64,000 nt of DNA from Cavia porcellus (GCF_034190915.1 NW_026947514.1:1302001-1366000), one strand, 5' to 3'; positions 45,924-58,012 are shown, counted from the stretch's first letter. The notes: generated from the letters alone by a model not told the origin. Program-made: numbers and translations.

Positions 45924-46329
45924 ATGTGTGCCCTTGTCTTTTCTTGTTTATCTGCATCCTTGGCTCCTGACCCTGTCCTGTACCACTCCAGCCACTCCCC
46001 TCTGTTGTCACATCTCCTACTTCCTCCTTTGACCTTCCACTTGGATGGCCTGGAGGCCCCATGGACGGCCCAGCATCACCCCTGCCTCTCAGATCCTATC
46101 TGCAGGCCATTACTCAGCCCGGTCCAGGGTGGGAAAGCAGGAGATAGTTGTGGGTATATTAAGTGTGGTGCCTATTAGATGTGAAGGAGGGACTGCTGGG
46201 AAGGCGTGTGACGCAGGACTCTGGGGTTAGGGCAGGCCCAGATGGAGATGTGAGTGTGGGAGCCATGAGGACATAAACGGGATTTAAGGCCATGAAAATG
46301 GGTCTGAGCCTCTAGAGATATCTTCTCAT

Positions 46330-46815
46330 CAAGTCGAAGGAGTCTCCTAAGAAGCAGAACCAAAAGGCAAAGAGATCAAGACAAGATAAGAAAAGAAAAT
46401 TAAAAGTTTCAATGAAGACATCCAATATCTGATTTCAGGAATTTCACAAAGGAAAAAAGAAAACAGAATAAATAAAATTATTAAAGATTTTAAGAAATAC
46501 CCATAGAACTGAAGAATATAAGAATTCTGATGAAGTCCCACCAAGCTAACACAGTTAGTGCTAGGGTCATTGTTTCTACCATTAGACGACATCTTGAAAC
46601 CTTAAATCAATAAGGATAAAGGTAAGACCCCAAGCTCTTCCAAAGGGAAGAACACAGGTCCTATTCAAGAATGAGGGTGTGGAAGCCTTCTGCAGTAAGC
46701 CTGGAAGCAAGACGCCCCCAGAACCTATGCCTTGAGATTCTAGTGGACTGCTTCCAACCTGGAGTTCTATACCCAGCCAAACTATCAACCAGTTGTGAGC
46801 GTGGAATAAAGATGC
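46330..46815. repeat. Possible old LINE fragment
   Basis: A-rich stretch ending 'ctggagttctatacccagccaaactatcaacc', a motif I associate with old LINE copies in other mammals. No usable reading frame. Confidence 0.35.
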
Positions 46816-46821
46816 TTGCAG

Positions 46822-47085
46822 AGGGCCAGGGATTTAACTCAGTGGCATGGTGCCTGCCTGGCAAGTGCTAGGCCTGAGTTTGATTCCCAGTACCAAAAGG
46901 AGAAAGATGCTTTTAGAGGCTGAGGGAGGAAGATTACTGGCCCAAAGCTACTCTGGGAAATTTATTGACACTCTACCTCAAAAACAAACAAACAGGGCTG
47001 GGGATTTAGCTCAGCGTCATAAGTGCCTGCCTGGCAATCACAAGGTCATGAGTTCCATCCCAGTACCAAAAATACTCAAAGCAAA
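46822..47085 (+). repeat. Two ID SINEs
   Basis: ID 46822-46900 and ID 46995-47085, both ending '(c)agtaccaaaa' rather than 'ggtaccgataaaa', so probably an older subfamily. Confidence 0.82.
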
Positions 47086-47204
47086 ACAAACAAACAAAAA
47101 CACGCAGACAAACAAATACAGCTATTGATGTAGCTCAGTTCTGCCTAGGTTAAAGCTCTTTGCTGCCCCATCCCCAGTCCTGTCAGGTGCATCTTTCCCT
47201 CTTT

Positions 47205-47290
47205 TATTCCTCTGTGGTGCTGGGGAATGTACCAGGGCCCAGCGTGCACCAGCAAGAGCTACACCACTGTGCTGCACACTCAGCCCTAAC
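47205..47290 (-). repeat. ID-like SINE, old
   Basis: 'tgctggggaatgtaccagggcccagcgtgcaccagcaagagctacaccac'. Confidence 0.7.
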
Positions 47291-47417
47291 GATGCCTTCA
47301 GAGTGCAAAAGCTTGGAAAATCTGCTGGACCTGGTGGAGCAATCTCCTCACTTGGCAGGCTGAGAGAGAGTAGGGTCATAGTTGTTTACCTATTTATTTA
47401 TTTATTTTTGGTATCAG

Positions 47418-47520
47418 GAATCAGACTCACAACCATGCGCAAGTTTGAGGCCAGCCTGGTGTATACAGCAAGTTCAAGGACAGCCTGCACTGTGCGGTGA
47501 GCCCTGTCTCCAAGGGAAAA
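47418..47520 (+). repeat. B1 right-half fragment
   Basis: Only the duplicated region survives: 'agtttgaggccagcctggtgtatacagcaagttcaaggacagcctgcac'. Confidence 0.75.
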
Positions 47521-47729
47521 AACCAGAAGAAAGTCTGTCTTCCACACACTCTGCCTCAGGAAGCTCCTGCAGGATGTGAGTGCCAGGAAGATGCAAACGC
47601 AGGGAAATGGAAATCCAGGGACCAGAGGGAAACGGTTCTCAGGGAAGTCTTTGGACAATAGCCATGCAGCAGTCAGACTGGGGCAAATACTAACTCCTGG
47701 GAGAACAAATAATCGCAGAGAAAAGAAAA

Positions 47730-47900
47730 TGTAGAGCCAGGAGTTTAGCTCAGTGGCACAAACACCTGCCTGGCAAGTGTGAGGTTGTGAGTTTGATCCC
47801 TGGTACCAAAAGAAGAGAAGGAGGAGGAGGAGGAGGAGGAGGAGGAGGAGGAGGAGGAGGAGGAGGAGGAGGAGGAGGAGGAGGAGGGGGAAGAGGAAGA
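47730..47900 (+). repeat. ID SINE with (GGA)n expansion in its tail
   Basis: ID 47730-47810 ending 'ctggtaccaaaagaag', then an almost pure run of more than 20 GGA triplets to 47888. It yields a poly-Leu run in the minus-strand ORF, which is an artefact. Confidence 0.9.
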
Positions 47901-48104
47901 AAACGTAGCCACAATAAGTTAAATAAATGTGCTCCTTAACAATCCTGCCTGCTGTAAATCCATCACTACAAAGGCTTGAGGAAAAGGAAGGTAAGGAACA
48001 GGCTACCTGAAACTTAAGGAACATTTTATAAAGTCAGGCTATTGAAGTATAATTTACAAACAGTAAGATTTACCCTTTGGAAGCATTAAATTTGATTTAC
48101 TTAT

Positions 48105-48545
48105 TTATTGTGGTTTTTTGAGATGTTCTCACTACGTAGTTTGTGATAGAGTTTTCTGCCGCAATAGAGAAGTAAAAGTACAAAACAAACAGGTTTATTG
48201 TGGAAGGAGCACACAGCCCGTGGTGGCTGGGCCATCTCCTTCGACCCGAAGGGGGGGTATGGGAGCTATGTAATCTCTGAGCAGGGGTGGTGTCTAGGGC
48301 GGGCATTGACGACGCAGGAGGAGCGGATCGGAATTTTCTTTGCGAGCACTGGGAAAGGAAAAAGGAAGTTGTAAAAGGGGAAGGAGGAAGTGACCTCAGG
48401 GAAAACATCCCCAATTTGGCCTTGCATTGCCATAACATCCTGAAACTTATTCTAGGGCAAAACTCTTTCAGTTTGGGCTGGCCTTGAGCTCACTCTGTAG
48501 CTCAGGCTGGTCTCAGACTCACAACAGTCCTCCTGCCTCAGCCTC
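48105..48545 (-). repeat. B1 SINE split by a solo LTR
   Basis: The reversed B1 is cut at 48143 ('ctacgtagtttg') and resumes at 48476 ('ggctggccttgagctcactctg'). Confidence 0.88.
48144..48470 (-). mobile_element. Solo LTR with 5-bp target-site duplication
   Basis: 327 bp bounded by GTTTG at 48139-48143 and 48471-48475. On the minus strand it begins TGAAAGAG and ends CTCTATCA, an 8-bp near-perfect terminal inverted repeat. AATAAA (plus-strand 48194-48199) precedes a T-rich U5-like end. No internal retroviral genes remain. A 5-bp TSD is usual for ERVL/MaLR and also occurs in some ERV1-type elements; family not assigned. Confidence 0.85.
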
Positions 48546-48835
48546 TATTAATTTGTTCTTTTAGACAGGTCTTGCTATGTGGTTCAAGCTGGGCACAAAC
48601 TTGTAATCATCCTGTCTCAGCCTTTCAGAACAGCAGGATTACAAGTGTGTACCATTGAACCTGGCTTACATTTTGTTTGTTTGTTTGTTTGTTGGAGACA
48701 GGGTCTTGCTGTAGTTCAGGATGGCCTTGAGCTCACTATGTAGTCCAGGCCTGCCTTGAAGTCATGGCGATCCTCCCGCCTCAGCCTCTTAAGTGCTGGG
48801 ATTACATGCACACACTACCATGCCTGGCCATCACA
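48546..48835 (-). repeat. Two B1 SINEs, reversed
   Basis: Old short B1 48550-48665, then B1 48680-48832 with a (TTTG)n tail complement at 48673-48692. Confidence 0.82.
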
Positions 48836-48837
48836 TA

Positions 48838-49440
48838 ATGTTTTTTGATATGCATTTTGATTGTATGTCAATTTGTTGTTGCTGCATCACATTCCTTTAT
48901 ACAGAGGCCCCACAGCCTCTGGGGGACCAGTTGAATGGACAGCGGTTATTTCCAGTTTGGGCTTTTCACGGCTAAAGCCACGGTGAACATTCACATACAA
49001 GCCCACATGTCAGCAGGTCTGCACTCCTCGGGGGTAATGGCCAGATGCGGGACTGTACACACACACACACACATGCACACACACATGTGGGACTGTACAC
49101 ACACATGCACACACAAACAGAATCATAACAAACACCAAGCCATTTTCCAGAGGTGCTGGGCTATTCCTTGCTCTCATCAGGGCCTCAGATTGGGGCTGCA
49201 GGTGTGTGCTGTCTCTGCATCCCCCAACATTGCAGGCCCACTCCTCCCCATGCCCCTCTTATGGCTGAGGTGATGGTGAGCCATGATCTCACCCTAAACA
49301 CCACCTGTATCTCTGTGAGAGAGTAGTTCAAAGTTTTGTTCATTTTTTATTGGGTTGTTTGTCTTATTATTGAGTTATGTGTTCTTTATATGTTGTAGAT
49401 ACCAGTTCTTTATTAGGCTTGTGTTTTGCATCTTGGAGCT
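48838..49440 (-). mobile_element. LINE-1 ORF2 fragment, reversed, with (CA)n
   Basis: Plus-strand words such as 'ttgggttgtttgtcttattattgagttatgtgttctttatatgttgtagatacc' and 'ggtgaacattcacatacaagcc' match the antisense of L1 ORF2 in their usual order. CA repeats interrupt at 49057-49115. Heavily decayed. Confidence 0.65.
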
Positions 49441-49639
49441 TTGTGACCAAAGCCCTAATAAAAGCAACAATGATACCAATTAAATAGGAACACAGTCATT
49501 TCTCCTAGGGCACCAGCCCACAGACTGCAACTGGTAGCTGCTTGCTGGGCCAAACCCTGGGGCTAGTGCTGCTTCCTGAAGGACGAGACTCTTGCAGACG
49601 TTTACCTCTAAGCAAGACCAGTTTCTTGAGAATTAAAAA

Positions 49640-49922
49640 TACAAGCCACTCTGGGAGGATGAGGCAGGAGGATCACAGCTTCCAGCCAGCCTGACTAACT
49701 TTGCAAGACTGTGTGTCGAAATAAAAACTAAAAGAAAAAAAGACAGAAAAGGTCTAGAGATGCAGCTCAGTCCGAAGGCCCTGGGTTCAATCCCAGTACA
49801 GAGGAAGGGGGAAAGCCAGAGGTAGCTTTCTTTATCAATCAGAAATATATCCAGGCCAGGGGTTAGCTCAGTGGCACAGCATCTGCCTGGAAGCACAAGG
49901 CCCCGAGTTTGATACCTGATAA
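49640..49922 (+). repeat. B1 fragment and two ID copies
   Basis: B1 49643-49730, ID remnant 49748-49806, ID 49855-49922 ('ccaggggttagctcagtggcacagcatctgcctgg'). Confidence 0.72.
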
Positions 49923-50027
49923 TGGGGAGGCTGTGCATTTGGGGAACAGGAGAAATGTGGAAAATCTCTGTACCTTCTCTTCAATTTTGCTGTGAGCCTA
50001 AAGCTGCACTGAAATATAGCCTGTTAG

Positions 50028-50165
50028 TTTTTTGTTTGTTTGTTTGTTTTTGTTTTGAGGCAAGGTCTTGTTATATAGCCCAAACTGGCCTTGAACTCGT
50101 GGAGATCCTGCTGCTTCAGCCTCTGGAGTACTAAGATTATAGGTGTGTGCCAATATGCCTGGCTC
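50028..50165 (-). repeat. B1 SINE, short form, with (TTTG)n
   Basis: 'gaggcaaggtcttgttatatagcccaaactggccttgaactcgtggagatcctgctgc'. Confidence 0.85.
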
Positions 50166-53100
50166 ATGTTAGAACATTTTTTGCAATCAAGTACATGAAT
50201 GATTTTGTTAGAAATACAAGTTAATTTTACACATAGAAGAAAGGTACTTTGTCCAAACAACTTCTTTTGTATTTCAATTTTTATAATGGAATTTAGATGC
50301 AATTACAAGTAGAGAATATTAGAAGCTTATTCTGAGGAGACAAGAAACAAGTGGTAAGCTGTAACCTAGGCCAGGGAGTGCATGGGGTGCGTGGGTGTGC
50401 AAGAGTATGCATGAACTCTAGGCCCGCTGTCCAAGGCCAACATTGTCAGCACCTCCCCCACCACAGCCTTGACCGTGTTAGCCCTGTCCAGCCAAGCAGT
50501 CCTCCTAAGGGCCCTGAGTCCACACTAAGGTCGAAGCGTCACAGGGGCTGTGTGGCCCCAGCACCAGTCTGTCGGACCCCTCGGCATCATGGCAGCGCCT
50601 GGCACAGACGGCTGTAGTCCACTCCGTTATCTCCCGCACCGGGAATGCCAAGTTGCCACCGGCTGTCATTTGGGCGTTGCCAAAAGGGACAGATCATCCT
50701 GTTCCTGCTCGCGCTTGCGTCTGTGTAGGGGAGGCCAGCGTGGGCGATCCAGGAACACAGCTGCGCTGTGCGGCCAGTGGGTGTCCCTGAACCCCCAGGC
50801 TGCAGATTGTGTATGCATGGGGGTAGGGTGAGGAGGGGCTCTCGGTGATCACAGGACCCTGTGAAAACACAGCACATCATCCTTTCTCACTATGAAATAT
50901 CCAAGTGATTGTTTGCAAAAATGGATCTTGAATTTGAGGCAGTTGGCACGCGGGCATTAGGGCTTGCAGGGTTTCCAGTCAGAGCAGGGCTTGAGTCTTG
51001 GCTGGGACAGCCAAAGCCTCCATCTCCTCTTGGTACAGAGAGACTAGTTACCCCAACAGGGTCCGAGTGGTGGCAAGCACCCCGGAATAGCACAATGACA
51101 TTTTTTAAACTCAAGGTTAAATTTCTACATAAAAAATAAATTAAGGGGCCCTCAGAGCTGGCCCAGGGCAGAAATCCCCAGGAGCTGCTGGGAGGCCAGA
51201 AAACCCCGGAGAGGCTTTTATAAACAAGACAGAAGATGGAGCTGGGGCCACAGCTTGGGGATGCTAAAGGAACACCATCCTCAGGACGGGAGTTGATGGC
51301 CAGCTGGAGTGGACGGAGCAGGGCTGGCAGCCACTACACCTGCCAAGCTCTGCCCCAGGCCTCACTTTCTGGTGTAGTGGGCATCAGGAGCAGGCCAGCA
51401 GCAGGTCTGAGAGTACAGGGGCCTGCAGGGAACTGTAGGAAGGCCAGGTGGGGTGGGGCACAGAGCCTGGCATCTTGTGAAGAAACCAGAAGGGACAGGC
51501 TGAGGACTGGAAAGGACTACTGGACAGCCAGTGGGTGGTCACACCTCTCTGCTCCTCAGTCCCATGTGAGGGTGGTGGGATGAATGCTGAGGAGTCCTCT
51601 GAGTGGACGCTCAGCCAGTTTTAGCAGTGTCCCCTCCTCCAGGGCCTCTCCCAGCCTGCCCTCATTTTCCCACTCACTGGTCATCCACTTCCTGCTGACC
51701 ACCCCAGAACCTTCGGGAAATCCACATGTGCATTCCAAGGACCAGACCCAAAAGGTCTAGCAGTGGTCCCGACCGTGCTGGCTACTCTGGGCTGACCAGC
51801 CAAGCACTTTCGATGTGCCAGGTCGTGTGCTAAGCCCTGGATGCAGCATCCCTGCCTTCCTGGGATTGACACTGCAGCAAACAGAAATGAAAGGCAATAA
51901 TCAATAAGTGTAATAAATATGCTAATGGAATGCTCTGCCAGAAAGCATTAAGTGTTATGGAAAAAAGAAGTAGAGAATCTGCCTGCACCCTGCAATCTTT
52001 AAGGGGTACTCATGCGCCCCAGCATCCCATGGTCGCTCTCAGCCCTCATGTGCTGCCAGATGGATGAGGGGTGACTATCTATCGAGGGTTGGGGAAGTTC
52101 CCACCCCTGGGAACTTGTTAGAAGAAATGCAGATCTCAGGCCTGGGACTTGAGGATCAAAACCTATTGCGGGGAAGGGGGGGACCTAGCTTCCTGATGCT
52201 TCTCATGCTGAGGACTGAGAGGCACTGGCTTGGAGAGGAGGAGACGTCATCTGCTACAAAGGGCTTGGAGACGGGAGTGTGCACGTGTGTGTGTGCACGC
52301 ACATGTGTATAGTTCAGCCTGCTGCAATCAAGTACCGTAAGCTGAGTGGCTTAGCAACATCAGGAATTTATTTCTCACAGTTCTAGAGTCCTGAAACTCT
52401 AAGATCAAAATGTCAACAAATTCAGTATTTGAAAAAAAATAAAAACATTTGGTATCTGGCGAGAGGTGGCTTTCCAGTTCATAGCATCTTTTTACCATGT
52501 CTTTTTCTTTTGACAGCAGTGACATGCGGTCTTTCTGGCCTCTGTGCAGGGCAGGAATCCCAGCTCTGGGATCTGATGATCTCACCACCTCCCAGGGTCC
52601 CACCTCAGGTACCATCACTGTGTGGGGCAGAATTTCAACAGGAGAATTTGGGAGGGTGAACATTCAGTCGGTAGAGCAGAGTGATGTGAGATATATTCTG
52701 TTAGGTTTTTGGTGCAGCTGAGAGACAAAGAGGGAGAGAAATTGCAGGCAACTCGGGTTGCAGAAGAGCATGAGATCCCTCAGTGGAGATAAAGCTGGGG
52801 AGCGGCTTTTACAGGACTGGGATGGGGTGGAGATTGTGTGGGTGCACAGGTCAAGTCCAGAGAGGACCGGAGGACTTTCTGGCATGGGGATGGGGACTGT
52901 CTGAGTGGGTGGTGCCAGGAGAGGATTGGAGGACCTTGGAAAGGTTATTGTTTTGGGACCAGAAGATGAGCAGGGAGTTAGTGTGAAAGAAATGCGCTGT
53001 TGTCTTGGTGGTCAGCACCATGATGGACAGACCCCATGAAGAGCCTGGCAGAGCCCCCTACAAGCAGAGCCCATCATAGCCAAGCTTCTAGGATAGGCCC

Positions 53101-53320
53101 AGATGGGCAGCCGGGTGCCAGCAGGCACACAGGAGGGAAACTGGGCACTGGGAGCCGAGCCCAGAGCACTGGGCAGGTAGAGACACAGCTGCCTGACTTC
53201 CTGGGTGAGGGGTGCAGGCACCAGGCTGACCAGTGTGGGGCTCTGCCAGTGAGGCCACAGGACAGGCACTGCTGGTGCTGAGGTCGGACCTTAGCAAAGG
53301 AGTGACATGTCTAGTCCTAC
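50166..53320. other. Mostly unique intergenic sequence
   Basis: No gene. 52318-52430 ('gcaatcaagtaccgtaagctgagtggcttagcaacatcaggaatttatttctcacagttc') is a decayed dispersed mammalian repeat related to those at 1.8 and 2.6 kb. Confidence 0.5.
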
Positions 53321-53660
53321 TTTGTTTTGAGACAGGTCTCACTGCACCCTTCAGGCTGGCCTTGCACTCACAGCAACCCTCCAGCCTCAGTGCTGAGTGC
53401 TGGGCGTGTACCACCACACCCAGAAACATATTCTTAGTCTTTTAGTCATTTTGCTTGATTTGTTTTGTTTTTTGTAGCCTGGGGATTGAATTCTGGAGCC
53501 TCTTGTGTGCTAGGCAAGCATTCTAGTACTGAATTACACCCTCAGCCCTTTTTTATTTTAAACCCTGTCTTGGTAAATTGCAGGATGGGCTCAGACTTGC
53601 AATTCTCCTGCCTCAGCCTCCTCATGAGCTGAGATTATGTGTTTGTATGTACACCGACAC
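53321..53660 (-). repeat. B1, ID and old B1, reversed
   Basis: B1 53321-53423, ID 53456-53549 ('attgaattctggagcctcttgtgtgctaggcaagcattctagtactgaattaca'), old B1 53551-53660. Confidence 0.78.
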
Positions 53661-53999
53661 TCCTAATTTCTTAAAATGAGAGGGCTCTGATTTAGGAATT
53701 CACTTGTCTGTCTTTCAAAAATCCCACGAAGAAGAAAAAGATTTGCACAGGCATCTCCTGCCACCCCTGTGCTGGGGGTCGGACTGCACCTCAGGTTCTT
53801 CCAATCCCAGCGGCGCTAGGAGGCCGCTCAGCAGGAGGCGAGAGCCCAGCGGACGTGAAGTAGAGCATTACCCCCCCCCCCGTGGGGTGGCCTCCAGAGG
53901 GCTGCAGTGTGAGCGGATGCCAGGGGGTCCGGCCAGCCTCTTCCAGGCAGCTCTCCTCTGTCAGTGGCAGGAGACGGCCTCTCCCTTTCCCGCCAGCCC

Positions 54000-55110
54000 C
54001 GCCCCCCGCAGGTCCGAGCTCCCGGTGCCCGTGCCCCTGGCCCCTGCCGTAAATAACACTCCTGGAATTTCCCTGTTTTGCGGAAGCCGTCTGTTTCCCA
54101 GGATCCTGGCAGATGTGACAGTCTCATGAATAACGGGGTTACTGAGTCACCTGACCGGCAGACAGCGCAGGGCTGGGGGCGGGGGGCTGGCGCAGCTGCG
54201 GGCGGGAGCGGGGAAACCAACAGGCCGGGTCGCCTCAGGTGTGCAGGGCTCCGCTTCCCTGCCGAACGCTACCTTCCTGCCCTCCCGCCTGGCACCGGGG
54301 CGCAGGAGAGGGCAGGATGGAGGGACGGAGGACAGACGGACGGATGGACAGACGGGGGGACGCGGATGGGCAGACAGGTGGACGGATGCTAGGGAGGTGT
54401 CCGCGCCAGCCCGCCCGGGCCCGCCCTTCCCACCCGGGGCCCCGATCCGTCCGCGAGGAGGCGCGGAGTCCGCTCCCCGGAAGCCCCGCCCCGGCCCGGC
54501 CCGGCCCGGCGGAGCGCACCCGAGCGGCCGGGGTCCGCAGCCAGCGCGGGGCTTCCGTCGCGCTTTCTCCAGCCGGGAACGACGCGCTCCACCCGGGTCC
54601 AGAGGGCCCGGCGCCCCGGAGGGGCCCTTCCCGGGCCGCGGGGCCAGGCTGGAGCCGGGGAGCCGGGGGTCCGGCGGCGCACCCCGTCCCGTCACTGGGC
54701 AGAGTGCGCGTCTGCGTCGGCTGAAGGAAGCGGAGGTTCACGCCGGCTCGGGGTCCGTCGGGGACGCACCGGCCGCCGGGAGGCGGTGAGCCCGGCCGGC
54801 CGCCCGCAGCCCGACCCGGCCCGCAGCCCCGGCCGAGGCCTCGCGGGGCCCTCGAGCCGCAGCCCGACACCGCCGTTGGCGTCCCGCCCCGCGGCCTCCC
54901 CTTCATCCTCTCCGCCCGCAGACGCGGCCCCGCCGGCCGCCCGCCGAGGAACGCAGCAGATCGCCGCACCCCCCGCAGGGAAACCTCGCGGGGAGGACGA
55001 ACCCCGCTGACCCCGCGGCCCCGCCTGCCCTGCCCGCACGCTGAACCCGGGCGGCCGCGGGCCCAGGCCGCTCCCTCCTCCCCCGCTGGCCGTTGGCTCC
55101 TTGGCGCCCC
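54000..55110. promoter_or_regulatory. Unassigned CpG island
   Basis: A ~1.1-kb island, GC-rich and dense in CpG, lies 5.7 kb before the PPP1R13B island. On the plus strand an AP-1 motif TGAGTCA (54143-54149) precedes it and a donor-like GGCG|GTGAGC occurs at 54785/54786. Overlapping ORFs on both strands (182-244 codons) match no protein I know. It may start a non-coding RNA or an alternative PPP1R13B upstream exon. Neither is shown by the sequence. Confidence 0.55.
54315..54389. repeat. Degenerate GGAC/GGAT tetranucleotide repeat
   Basis: A run of GGAC, GGAT and AGAC words inside the unassigned CpG island, purine-rich on the plus strand. It creates Arg/Asp/Gly/Thr-rich chance peptides in the overlapping frames. 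Confidence 0.75.
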
Positions 55111-55179
55111 TCCCCAGCCTCTGAGAGCGGCCTCCTTGCAGTTCAGGTCTCAGCTTCAATGTCTCTTTCTCCTGGCCAA

Positions 55180-55365
55180 AGCAGCCATCTTTGTCACATT
55201 ACCCGGCTTTCTCAGGTGGAGTACACTTGTCTGTGTGTTCCTGTTTATCCTCTCCTCCCCTGAGCAGAGTGCAAACTCTGAGAGGACTGGAGGCTCATCT
55301 GACTTGTTCCGGGTTGTGTCACCAGGCCTGGCACACGGCAGACACCCGCTCCCTGCTCACGAGCT
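55180..55365. repeat. L2/MIR-like old repeat
   Basis: 'gagcagagtgcaaactctgagaggactggaggctcatctgacttgttccgggttgtgtcaccaggcctggcacacggcagac' follows the pattern of an old L2/MIR-type 3' end. Confidence 0.45.
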
Positions 55366-55832
55366 AGCTTGCCTGCTTGCCCCTGGGGATGTGGAGTGGG
55401 CTGCTCTCAGATGTCCCTGGCTCAGCGGCCTGGGAGAAAGCGGTGAACCGAGTTCTCGAGTTCTCCCGAGGTGGCCTGCAGCAACTTTGCATTAGGGTAC
55501 CATTAGTCACCTGAACAGGTACAGAGCTGAGCGCTTGCTTTATCAGCACTGGGCAGTGGGTAACGAAAGACTGGAGGGGGAAGAGTGAGGGTTCAGGGCT
55601 GTGGGACTTCGGCTAGAAGCAGGCTGTCTGCAGCAGGGAAGATAAACCTGAAGGGGTAGGTTGGGGCCACACTGTGAAAGGTCTTGTCCTGTGTACTGAA
55701 GTCGGAAGCCCGGTCCATCCAACATGTGTCTGCACCTGCAGATGCAGCTCTAAGGCAGGACATTGTGGTTTCAGGAGGCCCTGCACTGGGCCCCAACTCC
55801 ATGTGACTGCCGTGCTATGGGAAAAAAAAGAG

Positions 55833-56040
55833 ATCTTTTTGGGAGGCTGAGGCAAGAGGATCACAAGTTGAAGCTCAGTCTGGGCAAGTTGGTGATTTAG
55901 CAAAACCTTGTCTCAAAACAAAATGAAAAGGGGCTGGGGATTTAGCTCAGTGGCATAAGCGCCTGCCTTGCAAGCAGGCAGTTGTGAGTTCGATCCCTGG
56001 TACCGATAAAAAGGAAAAACACAAAAAAAGAAAAAAAAAA
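55833..56040 (+). repeat. B1 fragment and near-consensus ID
   Basis: B1 55833-55926 lacks its head. ID 55929-56040 is close to consensus with 'gccttgcaagcaggcagttgtgagttcgatccctggtaccgata'. Confidence 0.9.
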
Positions 56041-56308
56041 TGAAAAAAAGGAAGGCCCTGGGTTCTGAGAGAGCACAGCAGGATGGGCGTGCGCAGAGAA
56101 TCACTGTGAAGAGCTGGAAGGGGCCACAAGCTAATCACTAAGCTGAGACAGCCTTCTAGGCACCCTCTGCCTGCATGGGGCCAAGGACTGACAGCCTCTG
56201 GGGAGAAAAGCCACTTGGTCTGCGGGTTCTGTCATGGTGGCCTAGGAGACTCATGCAGATGTTCAATGTTTCCTATTTTATTTTAATGCAGTAATATATT
56301 CACAGTAA

Positions 56309-56440
56309 AAACCAGCTGGGTGTGTGATACACACTCGTGACATCAGAACGAGACTGAAGCAGGACTGCTGGGAGTTTTGCTATGTAGACAGCTCAAGGCC
56401 AGCCTGGACTACATAGCGAGATTCTGTCTCAGAAACACCC
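56309..56440 (+). repeat. B1 SINE, diverged
   Basis: Head decayed; right side 'cagctcaaggccagcctggactacatagcgagattctgtctcag' clear. Confidence 0.78.
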
Positions 56441-56924
56441 ATAGAGTGCAATAGTGGCCAAATGATAAAGGTCAGCATCCCCATGATGCCCACGTGGACA
56501 GCTCGGGCCTTGCCGTGCTGTGACCGTGGCAGTAATCACCTGTCAGGATATAACAGCATGTAAACCTCGGTGGAGGGATACTCTACCATGTAACTGAGTG
56601 GTGCTTCTCAAGGCTTTGGAGATGAGATCTGAGAACTTCCGGGCTGAGAGGAAGCGGAGAGGCTGCAACTGAAGGTGGGAGAGAGCCAGGCAGCTAGGAG
56701 ACCGACCGAGGCTGACGTAGGAAGCGTGGACATCAGTTAACAGCCATGTTTGGATGTTGGTCATTAGTTCTGACAGATGTGCTATGTTGATGTAAGATGT
56801 ATACAGAGCGCCCCAAATTTACCAGGCCCTGCTGAAGGTTTTGCAACTTTATAAGGGTGCAAAAGAGATACCCATTCTGTAGAAACCATATTTCAAGTTT
56901 TGAATTTTGATCTTTTCTTGGACT

Positions 56925-57074
56925 TTTTTTGGGGAGGTAGACAGGGTCTCACTATGCAGTCCAGGCTGGCCTTGAACTCACTATGTAGCCTAGGTTGCCT
57001 CAAACTTTCATCAATCCTCCTGCCTCAGTCTCCTGAGTGCTTGGATTACAGGTGTGTGCCACCATGCCCTGGCT
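56925..57074 (-). repeat. B1 SINE
   Basis: Reversed, full length, with the internal duplication. Confidence 0.88.
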
Positions 57075-57339
57075 AGACTTCTGGTACTTGGCCCAGGACT
57101 CTGTTGTGAGGCTGGGCAGCAGAGAGCCACAGCTTCCAATCAACCAGGCTAAGCTGGCACTCCCCACTGTGGGGGCTGTGGAGAAGTGTTTTGGCAGTCA
57201 GGGGTATGTAATATTTTATCCATGTAACAGTAGCTTCCTGGGAAACAACCCATAGCAAAAGCCAAAGAGCTTTTGTATATAGGAATTCTTCCTATTATCC
57301 ACACAATTACAGTATAAGTCTAAAACTATTCTAAAAATA

Positions 57340-57775
57340 AAAGTTTTTTTCCTTTTTTTTTTTTTTGTGACAAGGTCAAGAGGATCACAAGTTCAAGGCT
57401 AGCCTGGGGAACATAGTAAGATCCACATAAAAAGACAAGTAATAAAAAGTAATAGTGAAAAGTCTCACCCTAATTTATTTTTTATTTCTTTCCTAGGCTA
57501 GTATATATTGACCTATACCCTCCACCTTTTGTTTATTTTTCAAATTTTGGGATAAGGTTTTACTAAATGGCCTGGGCTAACCTTAAGCTTTTGATCTTTC
57601 TGCCTCAGCCTCCCAAGTACCTAGGATTATAAGTGTAGGCCACGACACACAGTTTCACTCTGATTTCTGTCCCTTATCCATCTAGTCCCCATTCCCACCT
57701 ACACTCATTATCTGTTTCTTTTTGCTGTATTGGGGATTGGACTTGAGCACTGTGCTATATTCCAGGCCTTTTTAA
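57340..57775. repeat. B1 fragments (both strands) and ID remnant
   Basis: Plus B1 fragment 57373-57440, reversed B1 57530-57650, reversed ID remnant 57718-57772. Confidence 0.6.
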
Positions 57776-58009
57776 TTTTTAAAAATTAATTTTATTGTAT
57801 TTTAGATACACAAAATGATAACATTCATCATGTGGAATTTGTACCTGTACATGATATAACTTGATTCTTTTTTCCCATTTCCCTCTCCACCCCCTTATCA
57901 CCTCCTGATTTACAAAAGCTTCATATCCGTTTTTTCCTTCTATTTTTTTCTTTTTTTCCTTTTTTCCCATCCCCCTCCCTAGTTACTCGTCCAATTTGAA
58001 CCCTTTTCA

Positions 58010-58012
<3 letters not shown>

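Noticed and set aside
47398..48024. 208-codon minus-strand ORF with a poly-Leu run, resembling a membrane protein
   Set aside because: The Leu run is the (GGA)n microsatellite and the flanks are ID and B1 sequence.
54235..54969. 244-codon minus-strand ORF in the unassigned CpG island
   Set aside because: Low-complexity Arg/Gly/Pro/Ala composition, with equally long overlapping ORFs on the other strand.
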